From positions 186,001 to 250,000 of the forward strand of contig NZ_LUKY01000033.1 in the NCBI RefSeq assembly GCF_001881495.1: DNA of 64,000 bases, written 5' to 3'. Made by a program: the position numbers and the translations under genes. This document shows positions 46,762 to 55,001 of this stretch, piece after piece (within the stretch, counting starts at the first letter, position 1; each line of letters opens with the position of its first letter). The DNA comes from Candidatus Rickettsiella isopodorum (GTDB taxonomy: Bacteria; Pseudomonadota; Gammaproteobacteria; Diplorickettsiales; Diplorickettsiaceae). A model generated the notes under the pieces. It was not told where the DNA came from. It did not search any database and saw only the letters and a list, made by a program, of their open reading frames with translations.

Positions 46762-48036
46762 TTAAACTTCTAACTGTTGTGGATTCGAGTCACGAATAAA
46801 AAATAATAAGATTAAAGATAATAAAATATAGACCGGTAAAATGCTTAATGCATGACGATAATCTATCGCTGAAAAATAATGCACATCTGCTAGCAACTTG
46901 CCATGCCAATTTGCATCTAATAATTTTCCTATCAATGGTTGGGTTAACGCGCTAAAAATAATATCGCCTGTATTTATTAAAGCGATTATCGTCGCCGCAA
47001 CGGTTATTTTATTTAATTCTCTACCCAACGCAAAACCAAGCATAAATGCACCTGTACTAAAACCAAATATAAATAACAACGTCCCCAATAACCAAAGAGG
47101 CAAATAATTCACATAAATAATCAGTGTAATGGTTACTAAGGCTACAAAAGCATTAATCAACATCACTGGAACACGTTTATTTAATCGATCCGACCATAAG
47201 CCTAATAATGGGCTACCAAAGGCCAAACCTAAAAAAATTAAAGAGGTCAATACAGCCGCTTGCGTGTGCGTAGCGTGATAGCTTACTTTTAAAAAAGGAA
47301 TACACCAAAGACCAGCAAAAGCATCAATGGGTGAAAAAGCCAATCCACTATAGAGTGTGATAAGCCAATTTTGTTTATTATTCAACACCATCCAGACATC
47401 ATGAAATGAAAATTTTTCTACTGTTCCTGTTTCACCTAGTACTCCAGCCGGTTTATCACGAACAATAAAATAATATAAACCGGCTAAAATTAATCCACTC
47501 ACGGCACACAAATATAAACTTTGTCGCCAACCGAAGGTGTTAACCGCAAAAGATAAAGGGACCTCACCTGCAATGGCACCTAGCATAGCTGCCGTAGCCA
47601 ATAATCCACCCACAAAGGCAAATTGATTTGGCTTAAACCATAAACTGGTCATTTTCATATAACTAACAGTAGCAAAAGCTGCACCGACACCGATTAACAC
47701 CCTAGACCAAGTCGCTATATTTAAACTATGTGCCTTAGAAAAAATATAAATACCTGTGGCACATAAAAGGATAGCGAGAGTAGTTAATAGACGTGGACTA
47801 TAACGATCTAATAAAACACCTACAAAAAGTTGAGCTAACAAAAATGAATAAAAAAAACTAGCCGCCAAATTACCTAATCCGGTTCCTTGTATTTGAAATA
47901 TATGCATCAATTCTTCAGTCATGATACTAGGAGAAACTTGCAATATATATTTATAAAATAAAAAAGCGGCTGCTAGTGCAATCACTAACCAGGGATACCA
48001 ATGATGGGCAGTAAAATGTTTTTTCTCGCTCTGCAT
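46762..48036 (-). CDS. Major facilitator superfamily transporter
   Basis: 424 residues with about 12 membrane segments. The first cytoplasmic loop has LLDRYSPRLLTT, the MFS motif A, and GVGAAFATVSYMKMTSLWF follows. The middle loop is longer and charged (DKPAGVLGETGTVEKFS). The general shape is that of MFS organic anion or phosphate ester carriers common in intracellular gammaproteobacteria; the substrate cannot be assigned. It converges on the small exported-protein gene. Confidence 0.85.
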   Translation of the reverse strand: MQSEKKHFTAHHWYPWLVIALAAAFLFYKYILQVSPSIMTEELMHIFQIQGTGLGNLAASFFYSFLLAQLFVGVLLDRYSPRLLTTLAILLCATGIYIFSKAHSLNIATWSRVLIGVGAAFATVSYMKMTSLWFKPNQFAFVGGLLATAAMLGAIAGEVPLSFAVNTFGWRQSLYLCAVSGLILAGLYYFIVRDKPAGVLGETGTVEKFSFHDVWMVLNNKQNWLITLYSGLAFSPIDAFAGLWCIPFLKVSYHATHTQAAVLTSLIFLGLAFGSPLLGLWSDRLNKRVPVMLINAFVALVTITLIIYVNYLPLWLLGTLLFIFGFSTGAFMLGFALGRELNKITVAATIIALINTGDIIFSALTQPLIGKLLDANWHGKLLADVHYFSAIDYRHALSILPVYILLSLILLFFIRDSNPQQLEV

Positions 48037-48222
48037 AACACACTAAACCTTAAATTTCATTTAGCGGAGCATTATGTCATTATTAGTCAAATTTTGCACT
48101 TCTTATCAATTGACAACCCAAAAAAATTGAATTGCTCCCGCATCAAGCCCTCATGATCATTCTTTTAGAGTTGATAATTTATGTGGAAGCATTTCTTCGA
48201 TTTTAATCAATATTTTTTGTTT

Positions 48223-48252
48223 TTCACTTCCTGGAAAATGAAGGCGTATAAT
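48223..48252 (+). promoter_or_regulatory. Probable promoter of tRNA-Arg
   Basis: A perfect TATAAT at 48247-48252 with a partial -35 (TTCACT at 48223-48228) 18 bases upstream. A GC-containing stretch (gcgact) follows the -10 box, typical of stringently controlled tRNA promoters. The tRNA begins about 14 bases after the -10 box. Confidence 0.65.
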
Positions 48253-48265
48253 GCGACTTATTTCT

Positions 48266-48342
48266 GCCCCGGTGGCACAGTTGGATAGCGCAGTCCCCTC
48301 CTAAGGGACAGGTCGCCGGTTCGAATCCGGCCTGGGGCACCA
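48266..48342 (+). tRNA. tRNA-Arg, anticodon CCU
   Basis: The 77 bases fold as a standard cloverleaf. Acceptor gccccgg pairs with ctggggc (one G-U). The anticodon stem gtccc/gggac encloses the loop ctcctaa with anticodon CCT at 48300-48302. The T arm is gccggttcgaatccggc. CCA is encoded at 48340-48342. It reads AGG arginine codons. T-rich sequence follows, possibly ending the transcript. No second copy of its 3' end, such as an integrase would leave, is in this window. Confidence 0.95.
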
Positions 48343-48418
48343 ATTTTTTGCAAGGCCATAAAAAAAATGACTCGCTTCTAAAGAGGTCTACTGCTATTGA
48401 TACAATCCTACGTAAGTT

Positions 48419-48592
48419 ATGGCTATGTTGAATAAAACAGCTGCATTACAAATTTTGAGTTTTGTGGGCAAACAATTCGTTATTCAAGCCACTCATGCTG
48501 CAAATCATCGCGAATTAAAAATTGGTAATGATTATAAACAACCCGCTCCAGATTATGTTATGCTACGGTTAGATAAAATAACAGGAAGTTAA
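48419..48592 (+). CDS. Very small protein of unknown function, 57 residues
   Basis: An open frame from ATG 48419 (or ATG 48425) to the TAA at 48590, ending one base before the next small gene. The product is soluble (for example NHRELKIGNDYKQPAPDYVM) and I recognise no family. There is no strong ribosome binding site. The tight arrangement with the CcmD-like gene and lpxK suggests a small operon and is the main reason to list it. It could be a remnant. Confidence 0.35.
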   Translation: MAMLNKTAALQILSFVGKQFVIQATHAANHRELKIGNDYKQPAPDYVMLRLDKITGS

Positions 48593-48593
48593 A

Positions 48594-48737
48594 ATGAAAG
48601 ATTATCGCTTCTACTTATGGATAGCTTACCTCTCGACAGCCGCTATTCTCTTAATTAATCTGTTAACTTCCCTGATTCGGTATTATAAATTATTTAAGAA
48701 AAAGCGTCGTATTACGTCGTTAATTCCCAAAAAATAA
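48594..48737 (+). CDS. CcmD-like small membrane protein, 47 residues
   Basis: The product has a short N-terminus, one membrane helix preceded by RFYLWIAYLSTAA, and a strongly basic tail (YYKLFKKKRRI). The aromatic Y-x-W-x-A-Y opening, one helix and a basic tail are the pattern of haem exporter protein D (CcmD), a helper of the CcmABC cytochrome c maturation complex. No other ccm gene is nearby, so the assignment is tentative. AGGAAG at 48583-48588 is a good ribosome binding site. Its TAA stop overlaps the lpxK ATG by one base. Confidence 0.6.
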   Translation: MKDYRFYLWIAYLSTAAILLINLLTSLIRYYKLFKKKRRITSLIPKK

Positions 48738-49729
48738 TGTTAAAAATTTGGCGGAAAAAAAACTTTTTGGCTTATTTACTATGGCCATTATCATTTGTTT
48801 ACGGCATTTTTATTTATTTACGCCGTAAACTTTATCAGATGCATTTTTTAAAAATAAATTATCTCTCGGTCCCCGTCATCGTCGTCGGAAATATTACTAT
48901 TGGAGGAACAGGTAAAACACCCGTTGTAATACGACTCGCTCGGTTTTTAAAAGAAAAAGGCTGGCGACCAGGGATTATCAGTCGCGGCTATGGCGGTAAC
49001 ACGCAGCATTTTCCTTGTTTAGTACATCAAAATAGTAATGCCCGTGAAGTAGGTGATGAACCTTTATTGATTGCACAACACACTGCCTGTCCAACCATTA
49101 TCGATCCGAATCGTAGCCGCGGCGCTAAAAATTTACTAAAGCGTTCAAATTGCAATATTGTCATTAGTGATGATGGCTTACAACACTTAAGCTTAGGTAG
49201 AAATATAGAAATTATTGTCGTCGATGGTGAAAGACGTTTTGGAAATAATTTTTGTTTGCCTGCAGGACCACTACGTGAACCTGCTTCGCGTTTGAATTCG
49301 GTCGATTTCATCGTCAGCAAAGGAACCGCACGAGTTAATGAATTTAAACTGTCCTTAATTCCCGATTATTTTTATCCGCTTATTCAACCTAAAAATAACT
49401 ATACCGCAGCGCATTTTCAAAATAAAAAAATACATGCCGTAGCTGGAATTGGTAATCCTAGTCAATTCTTTAACTCATTACGTAAACTAGGCCTTCAGAT
49501 CATTGAACACCCTTTCCCGGACCATTACTTATTTAAGCCTCGCGATTTTAACTACGGTAAGGATGCCATTATAATAATGACTGAAAAAGATGCCGTAAAA
49601 TGTGTAGGTTTTGTTGATGCCAGGCTTTGGTGCTTAAGAACAAAAACAGAGTTAGACAACCAATTTCTAAATGCCCTATTGAATCGAATTACTGCAATAG
49701 ATAAAAATCTAAAATCTTCTTTAAACTAG
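48737..49729 (+). CDS. lpxK: Tetraacyldisaccharide 4'-kinase
   Basis: 330 residues with an N-terminal membrane-associated helix (about 10-28) and the unusual P-loop VVGNITIGGTGKTPVVI, followed by GIISRGYGG, DEPLLIAQH and VVISDDGLQHLSLGRNIEIIVVDGERRFGN. It phosphorylates the lipid A disaccharide at the inner membrane, the sixth step of the Raetz pathway. The last 41 bases overlap, tail to tail, with the arn decarboxylase gene on the other strand. Confidence 0.95.
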   Translation: MLKIWRKKNFLAYLLWPLSFVYGIFIYLRRKLYQMHFLKINYLSVPVIVVGNITIGGTGKTPVVIRLARFLKEKGWRPGIISRGYGGNTQHFPCLVHQNSNAREVGDEPLLIAQHTACPTIIDPNRSRGAKNLLKRSNCNIVISDDGLQHLSLGRNIEIIVVDGERRFGNNFCLPAGPLREPASRLNSVDFIVSKGTARVNEFKLSLIPDYFYPLIQPKNNYTAAHFQNKKIHAVAGIGNPSQFFNSLRKLGLQIIEHPFPDHYLFKPRDFNYGKDAIIIMTEKDAVKCVGFVDARLWCLRTKTELDNQFLNALLNRITAIDKNLKSSLN

Positions 49730-50708
49730 TTTTAATATCAATATACGGCTGCCAATCAAGTTGCTGTTCAGCTCGTTTAATCGATGGTATACGACGTGCT
49801 ATATCTTGATAACCCTCCCCATAATACTTATCTGAATTTATTGTTTGTAATTGAACTTTTTTTGCATAGCCAGCATAATTTGGGTAGGTTTTAATTAGCT
49901 CTAATAATAATTCGGCTAATTCGCAAATTGAAATATCGTTCCTCGGATTACCAATATTAAAAATAGCTTGATCAGCACATCCATTTTCATTCGCAATGAT
50001 TTTTAATAAACAAGCTATACCATCGTCAATATCAATAAAGCTACGTCTTTGTTGCCCTCCATTTACCAGTTGAATCGCTTCACTCCTTAATATATTTCCG
50101 ATAAATTGACTGACAACTCGAGAGCTCCCTGGTTTAGGATTGTGCGGATCATCGAGCTTGGGTCCTAACCAATTGAATGGTCTAAAAAGCGTATAACATA
50201 ATTCGTTTTTTAAACCGTAAGCATGAATCACTCTATCTAGCAGTTGTTTACTACAGGAATATATCCAACGAGGTTTATTGATAGGTCCTAGCACAAAATT
50301 ACTGGTCTCTTCATCAAATATTTCATCTGTGCACATTCCGTAAACTTCAGAAGTAGAAGGAAAAACAATACGTTTTTTATGTTTAACACACAAACGAACT
50401 ATTTTTAAATTAGCTTCAAAATCAAGCTCAAAGATACTTAAGGGATTTTTTACATAGCTTGCCGGAGTAGCAATAGCAACCAAAGGTAAGACAACATCAC
50501 AATTTTGAATCTGTTGTTCTATCCATTCGACTTCATGTTTCATGTCGCCTTTTTTAAAGGTAAGACGCGGGTGCTTAAGAAACTCTCTGATTTTGTTATC
50601 GGTTAAATCCAAACCGATCAGATGCCAATCTGTTTTCTCTATACAATGCTCTAGCAGGCTACTACCAATAAAGCCATTGATCCCCAGAATTAATATTTTT
50701 AAACTCAT
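49689..50708 (-). CDS. UDP-glucuronate decarboxylase, ArnA C-terminal domain only
   Basis: 339 residues. An NAD-binding Rossmann start (LILGINGFIGSSLLEHC) leads to FPSTSEVYGMCTDEIFDEE, NKPRWIYSCSKQLLDRVI (catalytic Tyr and Lys), TLFRPFNWLGPKLDD and ARRIPSIKRAEQQLDWQP. These follow the C-terminal half of E. coli ArnA closely, including the Ser-Glu of the decarboxylase active site. The enzyme turns UDP-glucuronate into UDP-4-keto-pentose. The N-terminal formyltransferase half of ArnA is absent. Downstream of arnT-arnC on the same strand. Confidence 0.9.
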   Translation of the reverse strand: MSLKILILGINGFIGSSLLEHCIEKTDWHLIGLDLTDNKIREFLKHPRLTFKKGDMKHEVEWIEQQIQNCDVVLPLVAIATPASYVKNPLSIFELDFEANLKIVRLCVKHKKRIVFPSTSEVYGMCTDEIFDEETSNFVLGPINKPRWIYSCSKQLLDRVIHAYGLKNELCYTLFRPFNWLGPKLDDPHNPKPGSSRVVSQFIGNILRSEAIQLVNGGQQRRSFIDIDDGIACLLKIIANENGCADQAIFNIGNPRNDISICELAELLLELIKTYPNYAGYAKKVQLQTINSDKYYGEGYQDIARRIPSIKRAEQQLDWQPYIDIKTSLKKILDFYLLQ

Positions 50709-50787
50709 ATTTTACTACTTAAACTTAGTTATATTTTTAAAAACGCAATAGAGAGAGTCTTCAATTGCACGATGCTGCTCAACAAAC

Positions 50788-51729
50788 CTATTCATTCGTA
50801 TCATCAATAATTTTTCTAATAACATAACGGGGTCGATGACGCACCTCTTGGTAAATACGTCCAATATATTCACCCATAATACCTAAACCCATTAACATTA
50901 TTCCCATTAAGAAAAAAACTATTGCAAACAACGTAAACACGCCTTCCACTTCGGGCCCAATAATAATCCGTCGTAAAAACAAATAGACAACAAAAAAGCT
51001 ACTTAACATTGAAATAAATAATCCTAGCATGGTAAAAATCTGTAATGGCAATAAAGTAAAACTCGTCATCCAATCAAAATTCAAACGTAACAAACGATAA
51101 AGATTATATTTGGACTCACCTGATTTACGCGCATCGTGCGCAACTTCAATTTCAGCAGGAGATATCGAAAGCCTATAGGCTTGTGCTGGAATGAATAAAG
51201 AAGTTTCCTTACTCGCTATCATTAAATCAATCAGTGCACGTCGATAGGCTCTTAACATACAGCCTTGATCACTCAAACGAATCTTAGTCATCTTATAGCG
51301 CAACCAATTGTTTATGATAGAGGCATAACGCCGAAAAAAAGTATCTTGTCGATTTTTTCGTATACCTCCCACATAATCATGCCCTTCTTCCATGAGATTA
51401 ACTAACCGATAAATTTCCTCAGGTGGATTTTGTAGATCCGCATCTAAAGTAATAATAATTTCTCCTCTTACACGTTCAAAACCTGCCATCAAGGCCATAT
51501 GTTGGCCAAAATTACCATTAAAATGAATAATACGGATTTGTTCCGGGCGCCTTTTTTGTAGTTCATTCAATTGATCGTAGGAATCATCCTGACTTCCATC
51601 ATTAACAAGGATAATCTCGTAGGGTTTATCTGACTTGTCTAATGCCGCAATCACCCGCTGATACAGTTGTTCCAAGTTTTCGGACTCATTATAAACAGGT
51701 ATAACCACACTGATATAGGGTTTATTCAT
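50788..51729 (-). CDS. arnC: Undecaprenyl-phosphate sugar transferase ArnC
   Basis: 313 residues from the ATG at 51729. AAAGAGG, part of the arnT stop region, is well placed for this start, whereas the ATG at 51750 lies inside arnT. A GT2 domain (ISVVIPVYNESENLEQL, ILVNDGSQDDS, ITLDADLQNPPEEI, DQGCMLRAYRR) is followed by two membrane helices (about 230-300). It loads an aminopentose or similar sugar on undecaprenyl phosphate. The ArnC label rests on linkage to arnT and the ArnA-type decarboxylase; relatives (GtrB, DPM1-like) use other sugars. Confidence 0.85.
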   Translation of the reverse strand: MNKPYISVVIPVYNESENLEQLYQRVIAALDKSDKPYEIILVNDGSQDDSYDQLNELQKRRPEQIRIIHFNGNFGQHMALMAGFERVRGEIIITLDADLQNPPEEIYRLVNLMEEGHDYVGGIRKNRQDTFFRRYASIINNWLRYKMTKIRLSDQGCMLRAYRRALIDLMIASKETSLFIPAQAYRLSISPAEIEVAHDARKSGESKYNLYRLLRLNFDWMTSFTLLPLQIFTMLGLFISMLSSFFVVYLFLRRIIIGPEVEGVFTLFAIVFFLMGIMLMGLGIMGEYIGRIYQEVRHRPRYVIRKIIDDTNE

Positions 51730-51733
51730 TTTG

Positions 51734-53512
51734 CTAATCCTCTTTATCATTAATACTATTTTTTATTTTCTTTTTTTCGATAGGATAATTGCTTAATAAA
51801 ACATTTTGTGGTGTCTTTGCAAGCAAATAAATTCGATATTTTTTTTGTTTATTAATCTGTTGATAAACTTCTTTGCTAGTTATCATATAAATACGCTGCG
51901 AACTATTCCATGCAGGCCAGAAATTAGCATCTTTTAGCATCCACTGGCTAGTATCTTGGTGTTGCATCCCAAAAGCTAATTCCCCATCCACATTGACTGT
52001 AAATACTCGTTGATTCAAATAAAAAGGCAAATCTTGATAATAATCATGGTAGGCCACTATTTTATCATTAGGTTTTAATAAAGGCTTGAGCACTGCGACT
52101 AAAGGCTTTATAGAGCGAGTATCAAACTGAGGAATACTAACAGAAACAACCATAAAACTAACCACACTGCCTATTGCCAAGCTTGTAAATGCCATACTAG
52201 ATTTTTTCCGAATAGCAAATAAGCTTGCTACTATACTGGCTAATAGAAAAACACTATAACTTGTTATCAAAAAAAGTCTTGTGCTTTGTGACAACTTAAT
52301 AGAAGCATCGTTTATTAAACAGAAAATACCCATTCCTCCTAAACCTAGCCAAACTAAAGGTACAGCGATATAGCCCCATATATTATTCCAACTTCGTTGC
52401 CAGTGAGTAGAAAGATAATGACCCACTAATAATGCCAGTGCAGGAAAAATAGGTAAAATATAGGGTATTAATTTAGAATGTGAAAAGGAAAAGAAAGTAA
52501 AAATGATACCTATCCAGAGTAAAAGAAAAATATAATTATTTTTTTCCTTAAATTGTTGCCAATTTCGAGGAAAGTGATTCAGTATAGCTTGAGGTAAAAA
52601 ACATATCCAAGGTAAAAACCCGGCGATAAAAATTGGAATAAAATACCAATTGGGTTGATAACGCTGTGCAATTAAAGTGGAATAACGCAAAAATTGCTGG
52701 TCAATAAAATAGAATTGAAAAAACTCAGGATTTCTTGCCTGAACCAAAATATGCCAAGGTAAAACTAGTAATAAAAATAATAAAATTCCACTAGGAAGAT
52801 AACATTGCTTCAATAAACGCCACTGATTAAACAATAATATCCAAAATCCAATAATCATAGTTGGAAATACTATGCCGACTAGTCCTTTTGTGAGCACAGC
52901 TAAGCCTGCAAACAGATAAGCACTATAAAATAACCATCGACGACTTAAGCTTGGCGGCTGATTGGCGGCAAGTAAAAAAGCTAACAAACTTCCTGATAAA
53001 CAGGTCGATAAAGTCATATCGAGTGTTACCATCCGCGCTAATGCAAAATAGAGCAGACTGGAAGCAAGGATAATGGCACTTAATAATCCGGCTCGTCTTT
53101 CAAAAAGAATTCGACCCGATGCATAAACGAATAAGCAACCTAATAATGCCACAATAGCGTTAGGTAAACGAACCGTCCATTCACTAATAGACGGCAAATA
53201 GCGACTTCTTTTAGGCTTATTCAATGCTTGTTCTGTTTGGACAATCAGTGGGTTAAAGATTTTAATCGCGCCCGCTTGTAACCAGTAAAACAAGGGAGGC
53301 TTTTCAAAATATTTAACTCCATTCAGATGCGGTGTGACAAAATCATGCAGAACCAACATTTCTCGCGGAATTTCAGCATACCTCCCTTCATCCGGCACAC
53401 TCAGTGGCCTAGTTCCTAAAAATAAACCGAATGCTAAAGTAATACCCACTGCTAGTAAGATTAAATCAAAATACCAGCTTCCTTTACTGAGTTTAGCTTG
53501 AATGATCGACAT
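51734..53512 (-). CDS. arnT: Lipid A aminoarabinose transferase ArnT (GT83)
   Basis: 592 residues with about 12 membrane segments. The N-terminal periplasmic loop has RPLSVPDEGRYAEIPREML and KYFEKPPLFYWLQA, signatures of ArnT/PMT-type transferases that move a sugar from undecaprenyl phosphate to lipid A on the outer face of the inner membrane. A C-terminal soluble domain (about 470-592) follows. It is upstream of arnC with a four-base gap. The sugar may be Ara4N or another amino sugar; arnB, arnD and the ArnA formyltransferase half are not in the window. Confidence 0.9.
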   Translation of the reverse strand: MSIIQAKLSKGSWYFDLILLAVGITLAFGLFLGTRPLSVPDEGRYAEIPREMLVLHDFVTPHLNGVKYFEKPPLFYWLQAGAIKIFNPLIVQTEQALNKPKRSRYLPSISEWTVRLPNAIVALLGCLFVYASGRILFERRAGLLSAIILASSLLYFALARMVTLDMTLSTCLSGSLLAFLLAANQPPSLSRRWLFYSAYLFAGLAVLTKGLVGIVFPTMIIGFWILLFNQWRLLKQCYLPSGILLFLLLVLPWHILVQARNPEFFQFYFIDQQFLRYSTLIAQRYQPNWYFIPIFIAGFLPWICFLPQAILNHFPRNWQQFKEKNNYIFLLLWIGIIFTFFSFSHSKLIPYILPIFPALALLVGHYLSTHWQRSWNNIWGYIAVPLVWLGLGGMGIFCLINDASIKLSQSTRLFLITSYSVFLLASIVASLFAIRKKSSMAFTSLAIGSVVSFMVVSVSIPQFDTRSIKPLVAVLKPLLKPNDKIVAYHDYYQDLPFYLNQRVFTVNVDGELAFGMQHQDTSQWMLKDANFWPAWNSSQRIYMITSKEVYQQINKQKKYRIYLLAKTPQNVLLSNYPIEKKKIKNSINDKED

Positions 53513-53639
53513 TTTTTACTACTGCCTATTGTGGATAGGGGTTAATAAAGCTAAAAGTACTTGCAAGATGTCGATTCCCATCTTGAAGCACAATGAATAT
53601 AATAGGGAAAATTTATAACGGTTCTAGAGAGGAAAAGCA

Positions 53640-54305
53640 ATGAAAAATCAACATATCGCCGTAGTTTTGTCGGGATGCGGGGCCTTAGATGGCAGTGAAA
53701 TTCATGAGTCCGTACTGACTTTGCTAGCTTTAGATCGTGCTGAATTAGCCTATCAATGTTTAGCTCCTAATCTATCTCAGACCCGAGTAGTCAATATGAT
53801 TGATGGTAAAACTCAAGAGCATGTGAAAAGAAATATACTGGAAGAATCCGCTCGTATTGCACGTGGAAAAATTAAGGACATTGCCTTAGCTAATGCCGAT
53901 GACTATACCGCAATGATCTTTCCGGGTGGTTTCGGCGCCGCATTAAACTTGTGTAACTTTGGTTTGAATAAAGAAAATTATTCCTTACAAGCGAATGTTT
54001 TTAAATTTGCTAAAGCCATGGTAGAAGCAAAAAAACCTGCCGGATTTATTTGTATTGCACCGGTTTTAGCGCCGAAGCTTTATCCAGCCGGTATCAAAAT
54101 AACCATAGGAAATGATAAGGCCATTGCAGAGATATTAGAAAAACTAGGTGCCCAACCTATTCCATGTGCCGCCACAGACTGTGTCGTGGATAAAACTCAT
54201 AAATTAGTTACCACGCCAGCCTATATGTTAGCTCGCTCAATTAAAGAAATAGCGATGGGTATTGAATGTTTAGTAAAAGAACTCTCTCTATTGTTGAATA
54301 CATAA
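53640..54305 (+). CDS. elbB: ElbB, DJ-1/PfpI-like glyoxalase
   Basis: 221 residues. It begins IAVVLSGCGALDGSEIHES and contains YTAMIFPGGFGAALNL, PAGFICIAPVLAP (nucleophile elbow) and GIKITIGNDKAIAE. These are ElbB features of the class I glutamine amidotransferase-like superfamily; E. coli ElbB has weak glyoxalase activity and was linked to isoprenoid synthesis. GAGAGGAAA sits before the ATG. trmB follows 12 bases later. Confidence 0.92.
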   Translation: MKNQHIAVVLSGCGALDGSEIHESVLTLLALDRAELAYQCLAPNLSQTRVVNMIDGKTQEHVKRNILEESARIARGKIKDIALANADDYTAMIFPGGFGAALNLCNFGLNKENYSLQANVFKFAKAMVEAKKPAGFICIAPVLAPKLYPAGIKITIGNDKAIAEILEKLGAQPIPCAATDCVVDKTHKLVTTPAYMLARSIKEIAMGIECLVKELSLLLNT

Positions 54306-54317
54306 TCTCTTTTACCA

Positions 54318-54986
54318 ATGAACCGATTTAGACCGATACGCAGTTTTGTACATCGTCAAAAAAAACTAAGTCAACACCAGCAGCTCGTTTTTTCTGCCTT
54401 ATCTGATCAAAACAACTTACCAACCCCCATAGATTTTAAACGCTTATTCGAACGCGAAGCATGCATTATATTAGAAATTGGTTTTGGGATGGGTAATAGT
54501 TTATTGGAGCAAGCGCTACAACACCCAGAAAATAATTATCTAGGGATAGAAGTTCATCGGCCCGGAATCGCATTACTCTTAACACAAATCGAAAAATTTA
54601 AGCTGAAAAATATTAAAGTTATTTATGCAGATGCCACAGAAATTTTAGCTCACTCCATCCCTAACTATAGTTTAGATGTAGTACAAATTTTTTTCCCTGA
54701 TCCCTGGCCAAAAACCCGGCACCATAAACGACGATTGGTACAAGCAAAATTTATTGAATTATTACATGAAAAGCTTAAATTAAATGGAAAATTACATCTC
54801 GCCACGGATTGGCAAAATTACGCTCAACATATGTTAAAAATTATGGAAAATACACCACAATGGCAAAACACTGCTGAGAAAAATCAGTTTACACCCAGAC
54901 CCCCTACAAGGCCGATGACTAAATTTGAAAAACGAGGACAACAACTAGGTCATGCTATCTGGGATCTCGTTTTTATTACACTTTAA
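54318..54986 (+). CDS. trmB: tRNA (guanine-N7)-methyltransferase TrmB
   Basis: 222 residues. The SAM-binding motif ILEIGFGMGNSLLEQA is followed by NYLGIEVHRPGIALLL, VVQIFFPDPWPKTRHHKRRLV and TRPMTKFEKRGQQLGH, all TrmB hallmarks. It methylates G46 of tRNA. An N-terminal extension with basic residues (RSFVHRQKKLS) is normal. It converges on hemW with 15 bases between the two stops. Confidence 0.95.
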   Translation: MNRFRPIRSFVHRQKKLSQHQQLVFSALSDQNNLPTPIDFKRLFEREACIILEIGFGMGNSLLEQALQHPENNYLGIEVHRPGIALLLTQIEKFKLKNIKVIYADATEILAHSIPNYSLDVVQIFFPDPWPKTRHHKRRLVQAKFIELLHEKLKLNGKLHLATDWQNYAQHMLKIMENTPQWQNTAEKNQFTPRPPTRPMTKFEKRGQQLGHAIWDLVFITL

Positions 54987-55001
54987 TCTTTTTTTATTAT
55001 G

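Noticed and set aside
48266-48342. tRNA-Arg as an integration site for a mobile island
   Set aside because: No integrase gene and no second copy of the tRNA 3' end in the window.
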